Shown: positions 20,922 to 34,400 of the stretch, in pieces
How the letters are laid out: each line of letters opens with the position of its first letter
Position numbering within the stretch: position 1 is the stretch's first letter
Source of the DNA: Limonium bicolor
Taxonomy: Eukaryota > Streptophyta > Magnoliopsida > Caryophyllales > Plumbaginaceae
Assembly: GCA_023374045.1 (NCBI GenBank)
Contig: CM041780.1
Coordinates: 168,140,085-168,204,084 of the forward strand
Length of the DNA: 64,000 bases
Direction: 5' to 3'
Position numbers and translations under genes: made by a program
The notes under the pieces: generated by a model
Database searches by the model: none
Told to the model about the DNA's origin: nothing
The model's input: the letters and a program-made list of their open reading frames with translations, nothing else

Positions 20922-23900
20922 CTAGAAGCAACCTACATTAACGCTCATGAATTCTGCCCATTCTTCGAGCACCTCGGTTATATGTCCTTCGTTGTAACCG
21001 TCTACCAACTCTTCAAAAGCCTTGGAATTAACACAAAAAGAAATATGATTAGTTGCTAATAATACTTTGAGTTTAAGAATCAATGTTAAAAATTATCTAC
21101 AAAACCAAAATATTTCGAGAATGCTACTTACCAGGTCTAGAGACTTCTCTGGCAAGAGTCTCGGTCCCGCTATCAAGTCACTCATAAACCGAATGACATA
21201 GTAGCCACATTCCGAACCTCCCGGCTGCTGTGGACACTGCACATGTATATACGTACATATTCAAAATCGATTTAACACATAAATTATAATACTGTTCCTA
21301 TTTTAAAACTAATGAACATATTACAAAATTTGAATAAGGACTACAAAAATACCTTGACTACATTCCACGGAATCTTCTTAAATCTCTCTCCTCGGACTTG
21401 CGTCATTACAGATACAAAGGCACTAGAATTCATACGCACAGATAAAGTAAAAGTTATCAACCGGATGATTAAGAAATAACTAAAAATTGATAATTAATCA
21501 AGTTAAGTAAATTCATCACCTCATCAACATGTTATATATAAGTGGCCTCTTGGGACGCAGAGATGCTGAGTCAAGCTGCAGGACTCTTGGGCTTTTTATA
21601 CATAGAACGAGCAAAGACCAGTGTCGGCTGTTCATAGATTACAATACAGGCAGAACTTAATTCAATCAATTACATAATACAAATATCATAATTTTTAAAC
21701 TAACTTAACATTAGATAAAATTCTTACCCTTGATGAAGAGGCAGCATTATGTAAGATTTATCTGCAACTGCACACGCATGTATCACATTCGACAAGTACT
21801 GGACCAACGCTTGGGGTCAGATCCCATATTAGCTTCGGAACAGTAGTCAGGGCATAGGAACCCGAAACTACTATTCTCATGTACTTGGACCGCCTTGTCA
21901 TCAATAAACCTGCACAATATAAAGAAACAATATTATGAATTTAATTTTCAAATATACAGAGTAAAATGTGTACAACGTATGCTAATTACTCACATGCAAG
22001 CCGATTTGAGAATCGACGCACTCAACCAATCCTTCGTGAACAACTCCACAAAATCAGTAAGATAGATTTCAAAACTCTGAGCGCCTCTATAGTGAAAAAG
22101 ATCCGGTCTTGGTTCCATTATAACCGAATCTCTTCCTGGCGGCGTCATCAATAGTGTGGAGTGCAACAGTTTCAGCATGGGGGGTAAGGCATTCAGAACC
22201 GCCGGTTGTAGCAAATTCGATCTCATCACAACTCTAGTCGCGGATGCCATCGAAGGATTAGCTGGTGCAACAACTCTCTTTCCTTTTACCTTATCAGAAT
22301 TTGATTGAATGTGTTCCTACTATATTAATTTAACAAGTATATGTTTCTACTCTAGGATATGTTAAAGAATAAGTTTTTTCATGGGGTTACCTGCTGCTCC
22401 CCAAGCCTAATCAATCTACAGGGCCACTGTACTGCATTGGATTCAGCTTGACGAAGGGTGGATATGTCTGCACTGGGCACCGGTATCTGACAATCCGCGT
22501 AAGCAGGCGCGTAACCTTCAACAACACCCGGATGGTACTCTCGGAGCGCTGTATTCCTCACGGTGTCTCCAGCACAAGACTTGAAAAGTTTTCCCCACCC
22601 TACTTCGACTTCGTCAACGCCAATCACTTGGAACAATGTGCAGTCAATTGGTTGCTAAATTTTCAAAATTAAAGATTTTAGATGCACATAAACAAGTGTA
22701 TAATTTGTTTTTTTTTGTATTTGTAGTTAACATGTTGTTCTAACCTTGAGAGATGAATATGGAAATGGGTTGACGGAGTGAACACTACTGGGAGGCACTG
22801 CTGCGGGCTCTGATGCTTGTGCCTGATCTGGCGGTCTAGAAACCTCCTGACTCATCCTCTCAGAGCTCATCTCCATAGCTTGAGCGATTGACTGTGAAAT
22901 TCATTTCGTAGTCGCTGCTCGAGCTCCGCATTCTGGCGTAAGTGCTCCTCATATGTAATGCTCCCTCAGACAGTGTCTCGACCCAGGATTACCGAAGGCT
23001 TGGCGTATACCGACATGACCACCAAAGCCTACTGCACGACCCGGATGATCCTTCTTCCCGAGAGCGCGGGAAAGTGGATCATCCTGCCTAACGGGCTGCC
23101 AAGTGCCCTGGGTGATCTGGGAGCTTAACTCTTCCTGTTATGGAGTTTAATAAGTCAATAAGGATACTTCGGTTTATTTAACTGCTATTGTTACTCTATA
23201 AATATAATAAACATTTTTTAAACTAAAAATCACTTACCATTTGGTTGATGACCTCTCTCGTGGCGTCATCATACTCAGCAGGTGCCGCCGGATTTGAAGG
23301 TTTCTTCCGTCGACTTAAGTCCCAAACCTTCATCCTTCGTTCGCTGACATTCGAGCCAGCTGGCAGCAACCCCTCTTTCTCCCACTGCGGCACACGCTGA
23401 GCAATACTTGTACTCCCCATGTGATGGGGGTAACGATTTTTTTTTGCATTTTGTTGTTGTTTCTCACGTATAGCCTACATATATGTATGAAAAGACAAAT
23501 TATGCAAATAATATATGAAAAAGACGAATTAACCAAATGAACTGTAAGGACACTTTAAACATTTATCATACAAAAGAACAACTACTAGTGTGAAACTCAC
23601 CTTGAACTCAGGGGTCAAACGCTTCGCAACAAACTCATTCCACTGCTCTTCAGTAATACCATCATATTTTTGCCACGGTGGTCTCCGATCATCCACATCT
23701 TCACCTTCTGCCTCCTCTATCTCTGCGGGCTCCTCACAGTAAATGTACTGCCTCGTGAGCAGAGATCTGAAGTCTTTGAATTGTGTGGCAATCCCCTTCA
23801 TCACATCATCCTTCAGAGAAGGATCTATACAGAATCGGTCCTATATGCACAAAAAAAATGGATTAGTGTAAAAAAGTAACTATATAAATCTTAAAACAAA

Positions 23901-24345
23901 CTATTAAGTGTAACAAATACCTTGAGACGTTCAAATATCTGCTCCTTCAACGCCTGAGGCACTTGCTTCCAATTGTGGTTTATATTGAAATATGTACTCA
24001 CCAAATGCCTGGCTAGAGCAGTGAAATCATTTTTCCAGGTACCCGTGGGCTGATTAAATTCATTGAACTCCAAAGGCTTTGTCGGGGGGCCTCTATTTGC
24101 TTTCAGCCCACGGGTTGCCCCTCGTTTTTTGGGTTTCTTGAGAGGCGGAGGAGCAACTTGTATCTCTTGTCCTTCCTGTGAAGGCCCTGCTGTCTCGGTC
24201 TGCTGTGGGGTGGTCTCTACGTCTGCTTTCTTTGATTTCTTTTTACCACCTCGTGTGGTGCGTTTTGCCGGTCTACTTGTGGCTGATCCCCAGTCAGGAG
24301 CAGTCGTCCTATAGGATCATCAATAGGATCATCATCCACTGAGGA
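20922..24345 (-). pseudogene. CACTA second gene: Transposase_24-like plus Ulp1-like protease exons
   Basis: A multi-exon minus-strand gene. The 5' part (about 24.34-22.4 kb) encodes a Lys-rich nuclear-type tract, FNQPTGTWKNDFTALARH, DGITEEQWNEFVAKRLTPEF, ERRMKVWDLSRRKKPSNP, DPLSRALGKKDHPGR and FQVIGVDEVEVGWGKLFKSC, typical of plant Ptta/En/Spm (Transposase_24) proteins. The 3' part resembles a C48 (Ulp1) cysteine protease: exon 21909-21728 (KSYIMLPLHQG), 21627-21520 (HWSLLVL with catalytic His, VLQLDSA with Asp), 21422-21353 (FKKIPWNVVK), 21236-21132 (QQPGGSECGYYVIRF with catalytic Cys) and a last exon stopping at 20922. Splice borders are canonical. A 1-nt shift near 21.80 kb and unclear 5' frames make function doubtful. 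Whether both parts form one protein is inferred. Confidence 0.7.
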
Positions 24346-24497
24346 AAAAACACACACATTAGATCAATATTCATGGAACGATGTATAATTGCAAAAATAA
24401 ACATAAATAATTAATTCTGATAACATTGTAACAACAATAATACGAATTATATAATGTAATTTCAACCAATGGTGTTACCTAGACATAGTAACATATA

Positions 24498-27400
24498 TCA
24501 TGATCTGTTTTCTACCCAAACCCCCTCATTATGGTCTGATCGAGCGTAGATGGTCTGAACATCATCATTTTGTAAATCATCAGTTGAATCATGCAACCCT
24601 GTATGCAACGATACAGTTTCATCTATCATCTCATTATCATCATCGTCGTTGTTTTCATCCTCAAACAAAACCGGTCTTCTCCCTGGAAGAACAACATGCC
24701 ATCTACTAGCTTTTGGGTCTTCAACATAAAACACCTGGTCACAGTCTTTACCCAACACAAACTGATCTTCCTTATTAGTTGTAACACGTGAAAGATCAAC
24801 CAAAATAAGTCCTTTATCATTTTGGAGTCCATGTCGGTTGTCCACCCAATTGCAGCGGAACAATAGAAACGAATCAATGTGATAGTTTAGTTCCCATATG
24901 TCCTCTATCACACCATAATACCAACTACTACTGCTCATTGGTTGAACCTGGTTACCTAGACCATATTCAGTCACCGATGCTTCAATTTTTACCCCACTGT
25001 TCTGATGTATTGATTTAGCATCTTGGCGTGCAGTGTAGTATGTGCATCCATTAATGTCATACCCTTCAAACGATACAACATCTGTTCCAGAACCAACAGC
25101 TAGACATCTGATTTCTTCACTGACATCTTCGGGGTTCAATGAAGCTTGCTCAAACACATATTCCTTAAACCATTGGACGAATACTCGATTTTGTTCTTTT
25201 TTAAGCCAGATACGGTTTTTGGTAGGGTTTTGTCGACTCAACTCAGCAATGTGAATATCGAAGTAGGGTTCAACAACCTCAAGGTGTTGTAGTACAAACA
25301 AATGTGCCTGATTAATAAGATCACGAGAGATACGAACAACCTTTTTGCCAATAACTCCTTTACCCTCAAATCTACCATGGTGACGTGGTTTGGGAATACC
25401 AATTGACTCTGCATCGTTCAAATAACTTGTTACGAATTCTGTGACTTCCTCAGTCACTGTTGCTTCGATGATACTGCCTTCCGGTCTATATCTGTTTTTC
25501 ATTCTACCCTTCAGAATCCCCATATATCGTTCGAAAGGATACATGTAACGTAAGTAAACCGGACCACAATATTTGATCTCTCGGACAATATGCACTACTA
25601 AATGCACCATTATGTCGAAGAAAGATGGTGGGAAATAATCTCAAGCTGGCATATTGTCACAACAATTTCATGTTGCAGATCATCGAGGGTGTCTGAGTCA
25701 ATTGCCTTGCAGCAGACAGCGTTGAAGAAGAAACATAATCGAGTTAGAGCATTTCTGACATTTTCTGGTAATATCCCTCGTATTGCAACTGGAAGAAGAT
25801 GCAACATTAACACATGATAATCATGAGATTTCATGCCTAACAGTTTCAAATCCTTCATAGAAACTAGGTTCTTCCAGTTTGAAGAGTACCCAGATGGTAC
25901 CTTCAATGTGTGCAAACACTTGCAAAAACTTAATTTTTCACTCTTAGAGAGGGTATAACACGCAGGAGGTAGATATGTTCGCTTCTCATCCTCTATTGGG
26001 TGTAGTTCTTTCCGTATGCGCAACTCTTGCATATCTCTCCTCACCTTCAATCCGTCTTTCGTCTTGCCGGGTATGTTGAGCAAAGTACCACACACTGCCT
26101 CACCGACGTTCTTCACAATGTGCATGATATCCAAACAATGTCGAACAGGCAGATGCCGCCAATACGGTAGATCCCAAAAAATGGAACGTTTTTTCCAAAT
26201 GTTCTTCGGCGGCTTGGATGTGTTTCCAAAGACATTTTCAATGTCTTTTACCTTTGCATACACTTCCTCTGAATTCAAAGGCAGACGAGCCACACGAGTC
26301 TCGGGCTCATTGTTGAACACTTTCGCTTTCTCGAACGGTAAGGATGGTCTACTGGAAGAAACCGTCGATGACACATATAAACATTTTTGCCGCAGTGCTT
26401 CAGACGATCTGAACATGTGTCATCCTCACATACCGGACACGCTTTGAATCCTTTCACCGAGTATCCTGACAAGTTCCCATAGGCAGGAAAGTCGTTAACA
26501 GTACAGAACAACATCGCCTTCAGTGTGAAATTTTCTTTCGCATGAGCATCATATACCACTGTCCCTTCATTCCACAACAAGTTCAGATCGTCGATCAGTG
26601 GTGCAAGATATACGTCAATGTTATGACCAGGTTGCTTTGGACCAGAAATTAGGAGTGATAACATAATGTATTTTCGTTTCATGCACAACCATGACGGTAA
26701 ATTGTAGATCACTAGTAGCACCGGCCAAGTGCTGTGCTGACTGCTCAACGTGCCATACGGGTTCATCCCATCGGTACACAATCCAAGTCTCAGATTCCTA
26801 TCCTCATCCCCAAAATGATGTTTGAATTTTCTGTTGATATTTCTCCACTGAGGTCCGTCTGCAGGATGTCTTAATTTTTCATCATTTTTCTACCATCCGC
26901 GTGCCATCGTAAGTTCTTCGCATCTTTTGGGTTGGCAAACAACCGTTTGAATCTAGGAATTATCGGCAAGTACCACAATAATTTCACTGGACGATTTTTT
27001 TTCTGAAAGGAGGAATCCTCATCCTTGTCCTTGTACCGGGACAACAAACATTTAGGACACTTGTCTAGATGTTCGTATTCACCCCTATAAAGCACACAGT
27101 TATTTGGGCAAGCATGAATCTTTTTATATTCAACTCCCATTGGACACATCCATTTCTTTGCCTCGTAGGTGGATGTAGGAAGACCATTCTCATCAGGAAG
27201 CATATCATGTATCAGCTCTAGAAATGACGTGAAACACTTGTCACCAACTCCATATTTCCCCTTTAAGTTGAACAAATTAAGTACAGCAGTCAATTTTGTG
27301 TATTTAACGCACGAAGGGTACAAAGGTGTCTTTGATGCGTCCAACAATCTTTGATACTCTTCCGGCTTATCGACAAAAGTATCCGCAACATTTTCTAACA

Positions 27401-27788
27401 TTTCATCCATTTGCTCATCATGGTGAGTGGTCGCTGTCATCGAATCCTGAATCACTTAACGGTACCGACTCATTGATGGTATTGAAGGTGTGGGCGGTAC
27501 TTGCGTAACGTGGATCATGAGCACTTGATGATGTTGAAGCACTAGCTGCAACAGTTTCTCCATGAAAATTCCATCTTTGTAATGTGGCATGAATCCACGG
27601 GACTTAAGATGAAATCTAATTTCCTCAATGTCTTCATATTTCCTTACGACCCCACAGTCAACACAAGGACATGAAATATTGTCCGCCTTTGTTATGTCCT
27701 TGTGTTGCACTGCCGCTTTGAGAAACTCTTTCAGCTTCTCATCAAAATAGTGATCCCCTCGATCACCGTACATCCAGTCACGCTCCAT
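24498..27788 (-). pseudogene. TNP2-type CACTA transposase
   Basis: The start MERDWMYGDRGDHYFDEKL opens a Transpos_assoc-like zinc domain (CPCVDCG). The tnp2 core follows: LLPDENGLPTSTYEAKKW-type region, CPNNCVLYRGEYEHLDKCP, RWHADGRK, TDGMNPYGTLSSQHSTWPV, CPVCEDDTCSDRL, RHCLDIMHIVKNVGEAVCG, HDYHVLMLHLLPVAIRG. The C-terminal part (25610-24498) is one open frame with DUF4218- and DUF4216-like sections (MVHLVVHIVREIKYCGPVYL, RCNWVDNRHGLQNDKGLILV) and an acidic tail. At least four breaks occur: a TAA at 27456-27458, and 1-nt frameshifts near 26.88 kb (in an A run), 26.33 kb and 25.65 kb. The protein would cut and join CACTA ends in the nucleus; as read here it is inactive. Confidence 0.9.
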
Positions 27789-28377
27789 TCTATATGTGAA
27801 AACAAAACAATGTTTAGATTGATTTGTCTTTCAGTTTCGTCTGCATTTATATGGAGCATGTTTCTACTGGATGTACGGTTGCAACCAAACTCAGCACTAC
27901 TCTATGGTTACAACCTAACTAACGTAGCCTAAGTACTCTAACGTTCCAACGTAACTAATCTAGCCTTATTCTAACAATTCTACTAACACATTTATTTAAA
28001 ATAAATTACTTACTTGTTTTAAGGTTGTACAGAGGGGGAAGCTAGGAGACTGCTTTGGTGATGGGCTGGGAAAGTACTGGTACAAATCCAATAGCAGATT
28101 CAGAAGACCTGACAAAGAAAAGTAAAGATTGTTATACACAAATAACAAATAAAATTAATTAATAAGACTAATACGATTCTAGAAAAAATTCGGCATGACC
28201 TTTGCGTAATCGTGTTAATCCCATGCTTATCATTAAGCATTCACCAACATCTTATTTACCACGACAAATAAATTCCACAATTGGCAGCAACCATTCACAT
28301 CACTCAATATTAACCACAACCACTTTTTTGCAATAATTAATTAAACAAACAAAGAGAAAACATAGATGAAGATGTTA

Positions 28378-28735
28378 CCTTTTCACTCTTACTTCACAGT
28401 AGAAGAAATGAGGAAGAAGTAGAGACCACCCCAATTACTGCAGACAGCGGGGAAGCAAGGAAATAATATTAGGGGGGGCAGAAAATCCATTATTATAAGC
28501 ATTATCATATTAAGAAAATAAAAAAGATAACATCCAATAGATGATATTATTACCTTTCAGCTCATGCTGCACAACAGAAGCAATGAGGAAGAAAGAGACC
28601 TAGAGACCACCCCAATTACTGTAGACAACGGTGAAGCAAGGTAATAATATTAGGGGGGCAAGAAACACATTACTACAAGCATTATCATATTAAGCACGTA
28701 TATACTGCAATGTAATGGGAGAACATAGATGTTAT
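28378..28735. repeat. Tandem duplication in the CACTA 5' leader region
   Basis: Two copies about 181 bp apart share GAGACCACCCCAATTACTG, AATAATATTAGGGGGG and AAGCATTATCATATTAAG. They lie upstream of the transposase gene, inside the element, probably in its leader or first intron. Confidence 0.8.
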
Positions 28736-29669
28736 AAAGTTATAGATCTTACCACTTTATTAATGTGAAACTTGAAGTTAATTTTTTAAATAGTTTGAGA
28801 ATTAAGAACAAAATGATTTGTAGTTATTCATTTTCTTTTCATAGTAGTTTTATTTACAAGTATTACTTTAATTCAGCACCAAATTAGTCGTATTAAATTT
28901 GTCGAAAACAACATATTAAGCTAGTTTTTTGCAGGAATTATGTAAAATTATAATAGTCAACAACATATATACATATGAATTCTCAAACTTTTTCATGTCA
29001 ACAAATGACTTATATGGTTTATGACATTGGTATCATGTAGTCATTATGTAATGAATTCAACATAAACGTTTAGATCTAATTAGTTTAGTAACAAAATTCA
29101 TATACAATAAATCTATTAAAACTTGTTTTGAATTACAAACTTGTTTATTGCATCTATATAATGAAAAGTTAAAATTATAGTGTGGAAAAAATTATAAATT
29201 ATAAAATGGTATATAATACTTGCACTAAGTTATTTTATATAGTAGATGTTTATATGCATTATTTGTATATTGATTTGCGATTTTTATTTTTTAATATCTT
29301 TCATAGTTTCATTGTCATGTTTATAATATTAGTTCTCTATATTTATTAATTAAATTTATCATCCGTATCATTAACCCCGTTTTATCCGTATCCGTACTTC
29401 CGTATCGCATATTTATATAACTAAACTCCCATACCGTTTTTTACAACTTTGGGTTGTATGCAGAGGGCACAAACAGCAACAATATCAACTCAGGCATTTT
29501 ATCGAACACCTTATATGCACAACTATTTATACTTGTTCAATAATCTATTTATATCAAATTATGCACACAAACTAAACTAACAATCAATAACTATATTACA
29601 ACTAGTTATTCAATCAACAAGACAATAATTAACATATTTCGAAGTTACAAATCGAATTCGAACCTAGGG

Positions 29670-29845
29670 TTCCCGCTAGAACCGACGATCGACGCCTGCG
29701 ACCAGTTCTCTCTGTTGCGACGGCGACGGCAACTGCGCGGCGGACGACGGAGGCGCGCGCGGAAGGAGAAGGTGGCGGTGGTGGTGGCGGAGTCGCAGGC
29801 GTCGCGAGAGGAATCGTCGTCGCCTTCTTCGTTCTCGAAATATTA
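29670..29845 (-). promoter_or_regulatory. GC-rich block at the transcription-start side of the CACTA element
   Basis: Around 29.68-29.83 kb the DNA turns strongly GC- and CpG-rich (GGCGGACGACGGAGGCGCGCG), in contrast to the AT-rich interior. It sits between the subterminal palindromes and the genes, where the minus-strand promoter and first exon of the element should be. The role is inferred from position. Confidence 0.4.
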
Positions 29846-29905
29846 CAGAAGAGAATGAAGAGGGAAAGACGAAGTGGAGTCGATTTGGGGGAAATAAAAC
29901 AACTC

Positions 29906-30130
29906 TATCGCAGCGGTTCCTACTAAGAACCGCTGAGATAGGTCTGTAAAAAAGACCTATCGCAGCGGTTCTTAGTAGGAACCGCTGCGATAGAGTTGTT
30001 TTTTTTTAACGACCCAAGCGCAGCGGTTATTAAATACAACCGCTGAGATAGGTGTGCGGGTTTTTTAAAATCGGCCTATCTCAGCGGTTGTTTTTACAAC
30101 CGCTGCGGTAGGGGCGCTGCGATAGACCAT
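29906..30130. repeat. Right subterminal palindrome array of the CACTA element
   Basis: The CGCAGCGGTT / AACCGCTGCG units recur, again paired as hairpins (for example CTATCGCAGCGGTTCTTAG with its inverse), mirroring the left end. Confidence 0.9.
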
Positions 30131-30146
30131 TTCTGTACTAGTGACA

Positions 30147-31356
30147 TTTACAAAAACTTTAAACATTTATAAATTATATTTATAGTTTGTATTTATTTTG
30201 CAAATTTTAACCAACCCGTCAAAAAATTTAAATTGTTATTATTTATTGTATTTTTATATTTTACTAATTTATGTGATTTTTTAAACTAAAAGTTTATATA
30301 GTAAAATGTATTAAAATTGCACAAATTTTAAAATTTATATACAAATATACATTTACTAATTTAAATTTTTTGACAACTAATTTATATTAATTTTGTAAAT
30401 TTTAACCAACATATGTACTAGTTTAAATTATTATTACATGTACTCTATTTTATAATTTATTAATACGTGTGATACTTTGAAAATTAAAAATATTATAAGT
30501 ATCAAAAATATATTATGCTACATATATCTTATATGATAAATAAATTCTTGTAGTGGTATGTAGTATTAATTAACTTTCATGAATTAGAAATTTTTTGTTT
30601 ACTTAAAGTTTGATTTAAAATTTCGATAGCTAAAAGGTAAGAAGTAAAATATACTTAAGGTACTATATTGAAAAAACTGAAAAATAAATATTTATATAAG
30701 AAGATAATATATCCACTATGGCACCAGCAATATAGGTTAGTATTCTGAATTATGTAGTATTCACACGTTTAAGTTATAAGACAATAATAATTGTATTAAT
30801 GCTTACGAATATTAGCTATCATTTCTTATATTTTAGCACAATATCAACTGAAATTTCATCAGCATTATTAGTCGGTAGCAATTTTGAAACTTAAGATAGT
30901 AGCAATTTAGCTACTTGTTAAAAATATTTGCTATCATAACCAAAATAGTAGCACTATAGCAACCATAATCAAGTGTTAGTAGCAATTTCATAATTTCGCT
31001 TATTTACATGGTCGTAGCAACTTTTAAGATAGTAGCTAGTTAGCTACTGATTAGAATCTTTTTGCTACCGTTGCTAAAATAGTAGCATAATAGCTACCGT
31101 GATTGAATTAGCATTAACCAAGTAGTACCAATTCATTAATTTAGCTACCGATATTGGTAGCAAAATTACTTTTACTAAAACTATCAAAATAAAAGATAAA
31201 ATAGCTACTATTGATGGTAGCAATCTTGTAAGGCGATAGACATTTAGCTACCGGCTAAAAGTTTAGCTACCATTGTTGTTGTGGTAGCACAAAAGCAACC
31301 GCTTTGTTAATAACATCAAAAATCAGTAGCAATTTTCCAATTTAGATACCAATATA
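30147..31356. other. AT-rich DNA with many GTAGCAA / TAGCTAC motifs
   Basis: From about 30.84 kb to the LINE border, short motifs GTAGCAATTT, TAGCTACCG and their inverses recur. The same motifs resume on the other side of the LINE (38472-38503, ending TTTTTCTTGTAGTG, a CACTA-like tip). I infer a nonautonomous transposon split by the LINE. Its left end was not located. Confidence 0.5.
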
Positions 31357-31403
31357 TGCATAGTAGCAATTTTTTTTGATCGACAAACGGGGGCTATAAG
31401 CCC

Positions 31404-34400
31404 TCAACTCTCATTAGAAAAAAGAGTTAAGTCTTCCGACAATAGGGGTACAACGCAGGAAGGAGGGGAATCAAGAAGAGTTAGCCACTGGTTCATCCCT
31501 AACCCACTTTTAGCTAGCATATCCGCTATCCTATTACAAGATCGAGGAATATAGACAACATTGATGTCCCATTCTACTCCGATACTGGAGCAAATAGCAT
31601 CCATCATCGGCTTCAGGGGGTGCAAACAGGGACAGGACTTGAACAACTTGACAAGAATAGACGAGTCCGAGAAGATGGTCACATGCCTTATATTCTTCGC
31701 CATTGCTACCTTGACTGTTGCTGCCAGTGCCATCCCTTCTGCATGAGTGCATTCTGGTGACCAAAGGCCTCGACAAAGCCCCAGATCCAATCACCTTCAG
31801 CTGAGCGGCACACACCTCCTGCTGCTGCAACATCAGTACCACAGTTAGTGGCTCCATCAATATGAATACAAGAATGGTTAGGGAGTAAGAATTTATTAAC
31901 ACTTCCCTTTCGTCTAATGCGCTTCTCGCTTCCTCCAGCCCCTTGCCTTACATTCAAGATACCAGAGAAGGACCATGCTCTTTTGTTTTGGAAACATGAC
32001 ATAATAACGTTTCTGAAGGGGAGGTGCATTCTCGATTCTCTACCGAAGATTTTGCTATTTCTCCAGTCCCACAAAGCGCAGCAAATAATAGGGAACACCA
32101 TCTTCCATTTCAGTCTAATAAAAACTTGCTAGGAGCTAGTAAGTTATCCTGTAGCCAGGTCAGAAGATTTGACTCAAAGAAATGTGCCTGCAGGCTGCGA
32201 GGAACAAGTTTCCCCCAGATTCTATTTGCAACTTCGCAATCTCTCAACACATGGATAATGGACTCTTCCACTCCGCACAAGTGGCATGAAGAATCCGAAG
32301 AGAAACCTAAATGGTATCTCCTAGAATTTGTCATTAGCCTACCATGTATAACTTTCCATAAAAATAACTTAATGCGTTCTTGAACAGGCAGTTACCAAAT
32401 AATATTAAACAAGTTGACATTCTCATCATCAAAGTCCTGAAGGGACCGACTATTATTAAGAAAAAGATAAGCTGATTTAACAGAGTACCTTCCATCACGG
32501 TCATGTACCCAGGAAATGAAATCATCACCTGCACCTGAGTAAACTCTGTATTTGCCAATTTGAGACATAACAGAATCTGGTAAAAAGTCTGAGATTTTAT
32601 CCCAGTTCCAGCCAGCAGAGTCATCCCAATAATCACTAATCTTTTTGACCTGTTCTTCATATGGAACATCACTAATAGTCAAGGATAAAAGATTAGAATC
32701 AGCACACCAAATATCAGACCAGAAATTGATCACCTTGCCATTGCTTATAGTCCAACGAGATCCCTTGCTAATCCAGGCTGAGCACTTCTGGAAATTTTTC
32801 CAGGAGCTAGAACATCGAGAGGTACTAGGATTCGGGTATCTATTCAAAAGAGTTTTATAGCACAGATTTTGAGGCTTATGAATGAGATTCTACACTAGCT
32901 TACCAAAGCAAGCTAAATTCATTTCTCTTGATTTACGAATCCCTAGGCCACCATCAGCCTTAGACTTACAAACAGTGTCCCAGCCAACATCATGGAACTT
33001 TCTAGTATCTGGGTCATGACCCCAAATGAAATCTCTACATAGTTTATCAATTTTGTGGCATATTCCAATAGGAAGGATCTGGCATTGCATAACATGGATG
33101 GGAATGGAAGAAATGCAACTTTTAACAAGGCAAACTCGGCCAGCCAGAGACAAAGTTTTACTTTTCCAGCCAGCCAACCTGTTTCTGATTCTAGCTAAAA
33201 TAGAGTTATTTGCATCACTATTAGATCTTCCCTAGCTAAGAAAAATCCCTAGGTATTTCCCAAAATTCCTAGTAAGGGGCATTCTAGCCTCTTGACAAAG
33301 GGTGAGAGCCTTGTCCTGACTAACATTATTGGAAACTAAGATGGACAATTTCTCAAAACTGACAGATTGACCAGAAGCTTCACAGAATTCATTTAAGCTG
33401 TCACACATGACTCGAATTTGCCTGGGAGTAGCTACCCCAAAGAGGACCAGATCATCCGCAAAGAAGCAATGAGATAAACTGGTCCCCTTTCTACCCATGG
33501 TGAGAGGTTTCCAATCTTTGTTCGAGACTTTAGCACTGATAAGTTGGGATAACCTTTCCATACACAGAACAAATATGAAGGGGGATAAGGGGTCTCCCTG
33601 CCTCACCCCTCTCTCTGCACAAAAAGAGCTAGAAAGCTTGCCGTTCCAATTAATTTGAAAGGAAACAGTAGAGATGCAATCCATGATAATGTTTTTCAGA
33701 TTACTAGGAAGGCATAAGCAATAAAGGGTATCCTCTATAAACCGCCAGGAGAGTTTGTCATAAGCTTTAGCAAGGTCAATTTTCATGGCCACAAATCCAT
33801 CCCTAGCCTGAGTGATCCTCATAAAGTGAATAGCTTCCTGGACTAACACTATGTTCTCAAAAATACTACGACCAAGAACGAAACTAGTTTGGTTCTCAGA
33901 CACCCATTTAGACATAAAAGGCTTCAACCTGTTTGCTAGAGTTTTAGCCAGAATCTTGTATTGCATATTGCAAAGGGATATTGTTCTGAATTGGGAGGCA
34001 TAGATTGGATTATCCACTTTGGGGATGAGAGTAATGATAGTTTGATTTAGGCTAGGAGGTAACTTTTGATTCAGCAAGCAGTTTTGCACAAAGGAAAGCA
34101 TATTAGAGGCCACCAAACTCCAGAACTTTTGAAAGAAGCCAGTAGGGAATCCATCCTTACCAGGGGCTTTGAAAGGTTTCATGCTTTTTAATGCAATTGA
34201 AAGTTCCTCAAGGACAAAAGGCCTAGATAAAACTTCCATCTCTGATCTGGAAAGGGGGATAAAGTTATGACCTAGACCACTTGGGCTGAAAGCATCATCA
34301 GACTTGAAAAGGGACCTGAAATGGTTGACTAACAAAAGCTCTAGGTTGCAATCATCTGAGACCCAATTACCTACGGGATCAAGCAATTTATGGATACGAT

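Larger units (their letters stand above)
20367..30143 (-). mobile_element. CACTA (En/Spm) DNA transposon, end to end (9.8 kb)
   Basis: The left end is CACTAGTAGAAAAAGACC and the right end reads GGTCTATC inward with CACTAGTACAG at the tip (plus strand ..CTGTACTAGTG). Both sides carry ACA (20364-20366, 30144-30146), the 3-bp target duplication of CACTA elements. Arrays of CGCAGCGGTT palindromes occupy both subterminal regions. Genes are on the minus strand: a TNP2-type transposase nearest the right end and a second, Transposase_24/Ulp1-like gene beyond it, the usual order for En/Spm. Frameshifts in the transposase suggest it is no longer autonomous. Confidence 0.93.

Noticed and set aside
24063..24709. 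Plus-strand frames inside the CACTA element
   Set aside because: They are antisense shadows of the minus-strand transposase and Transposase_24 exons.
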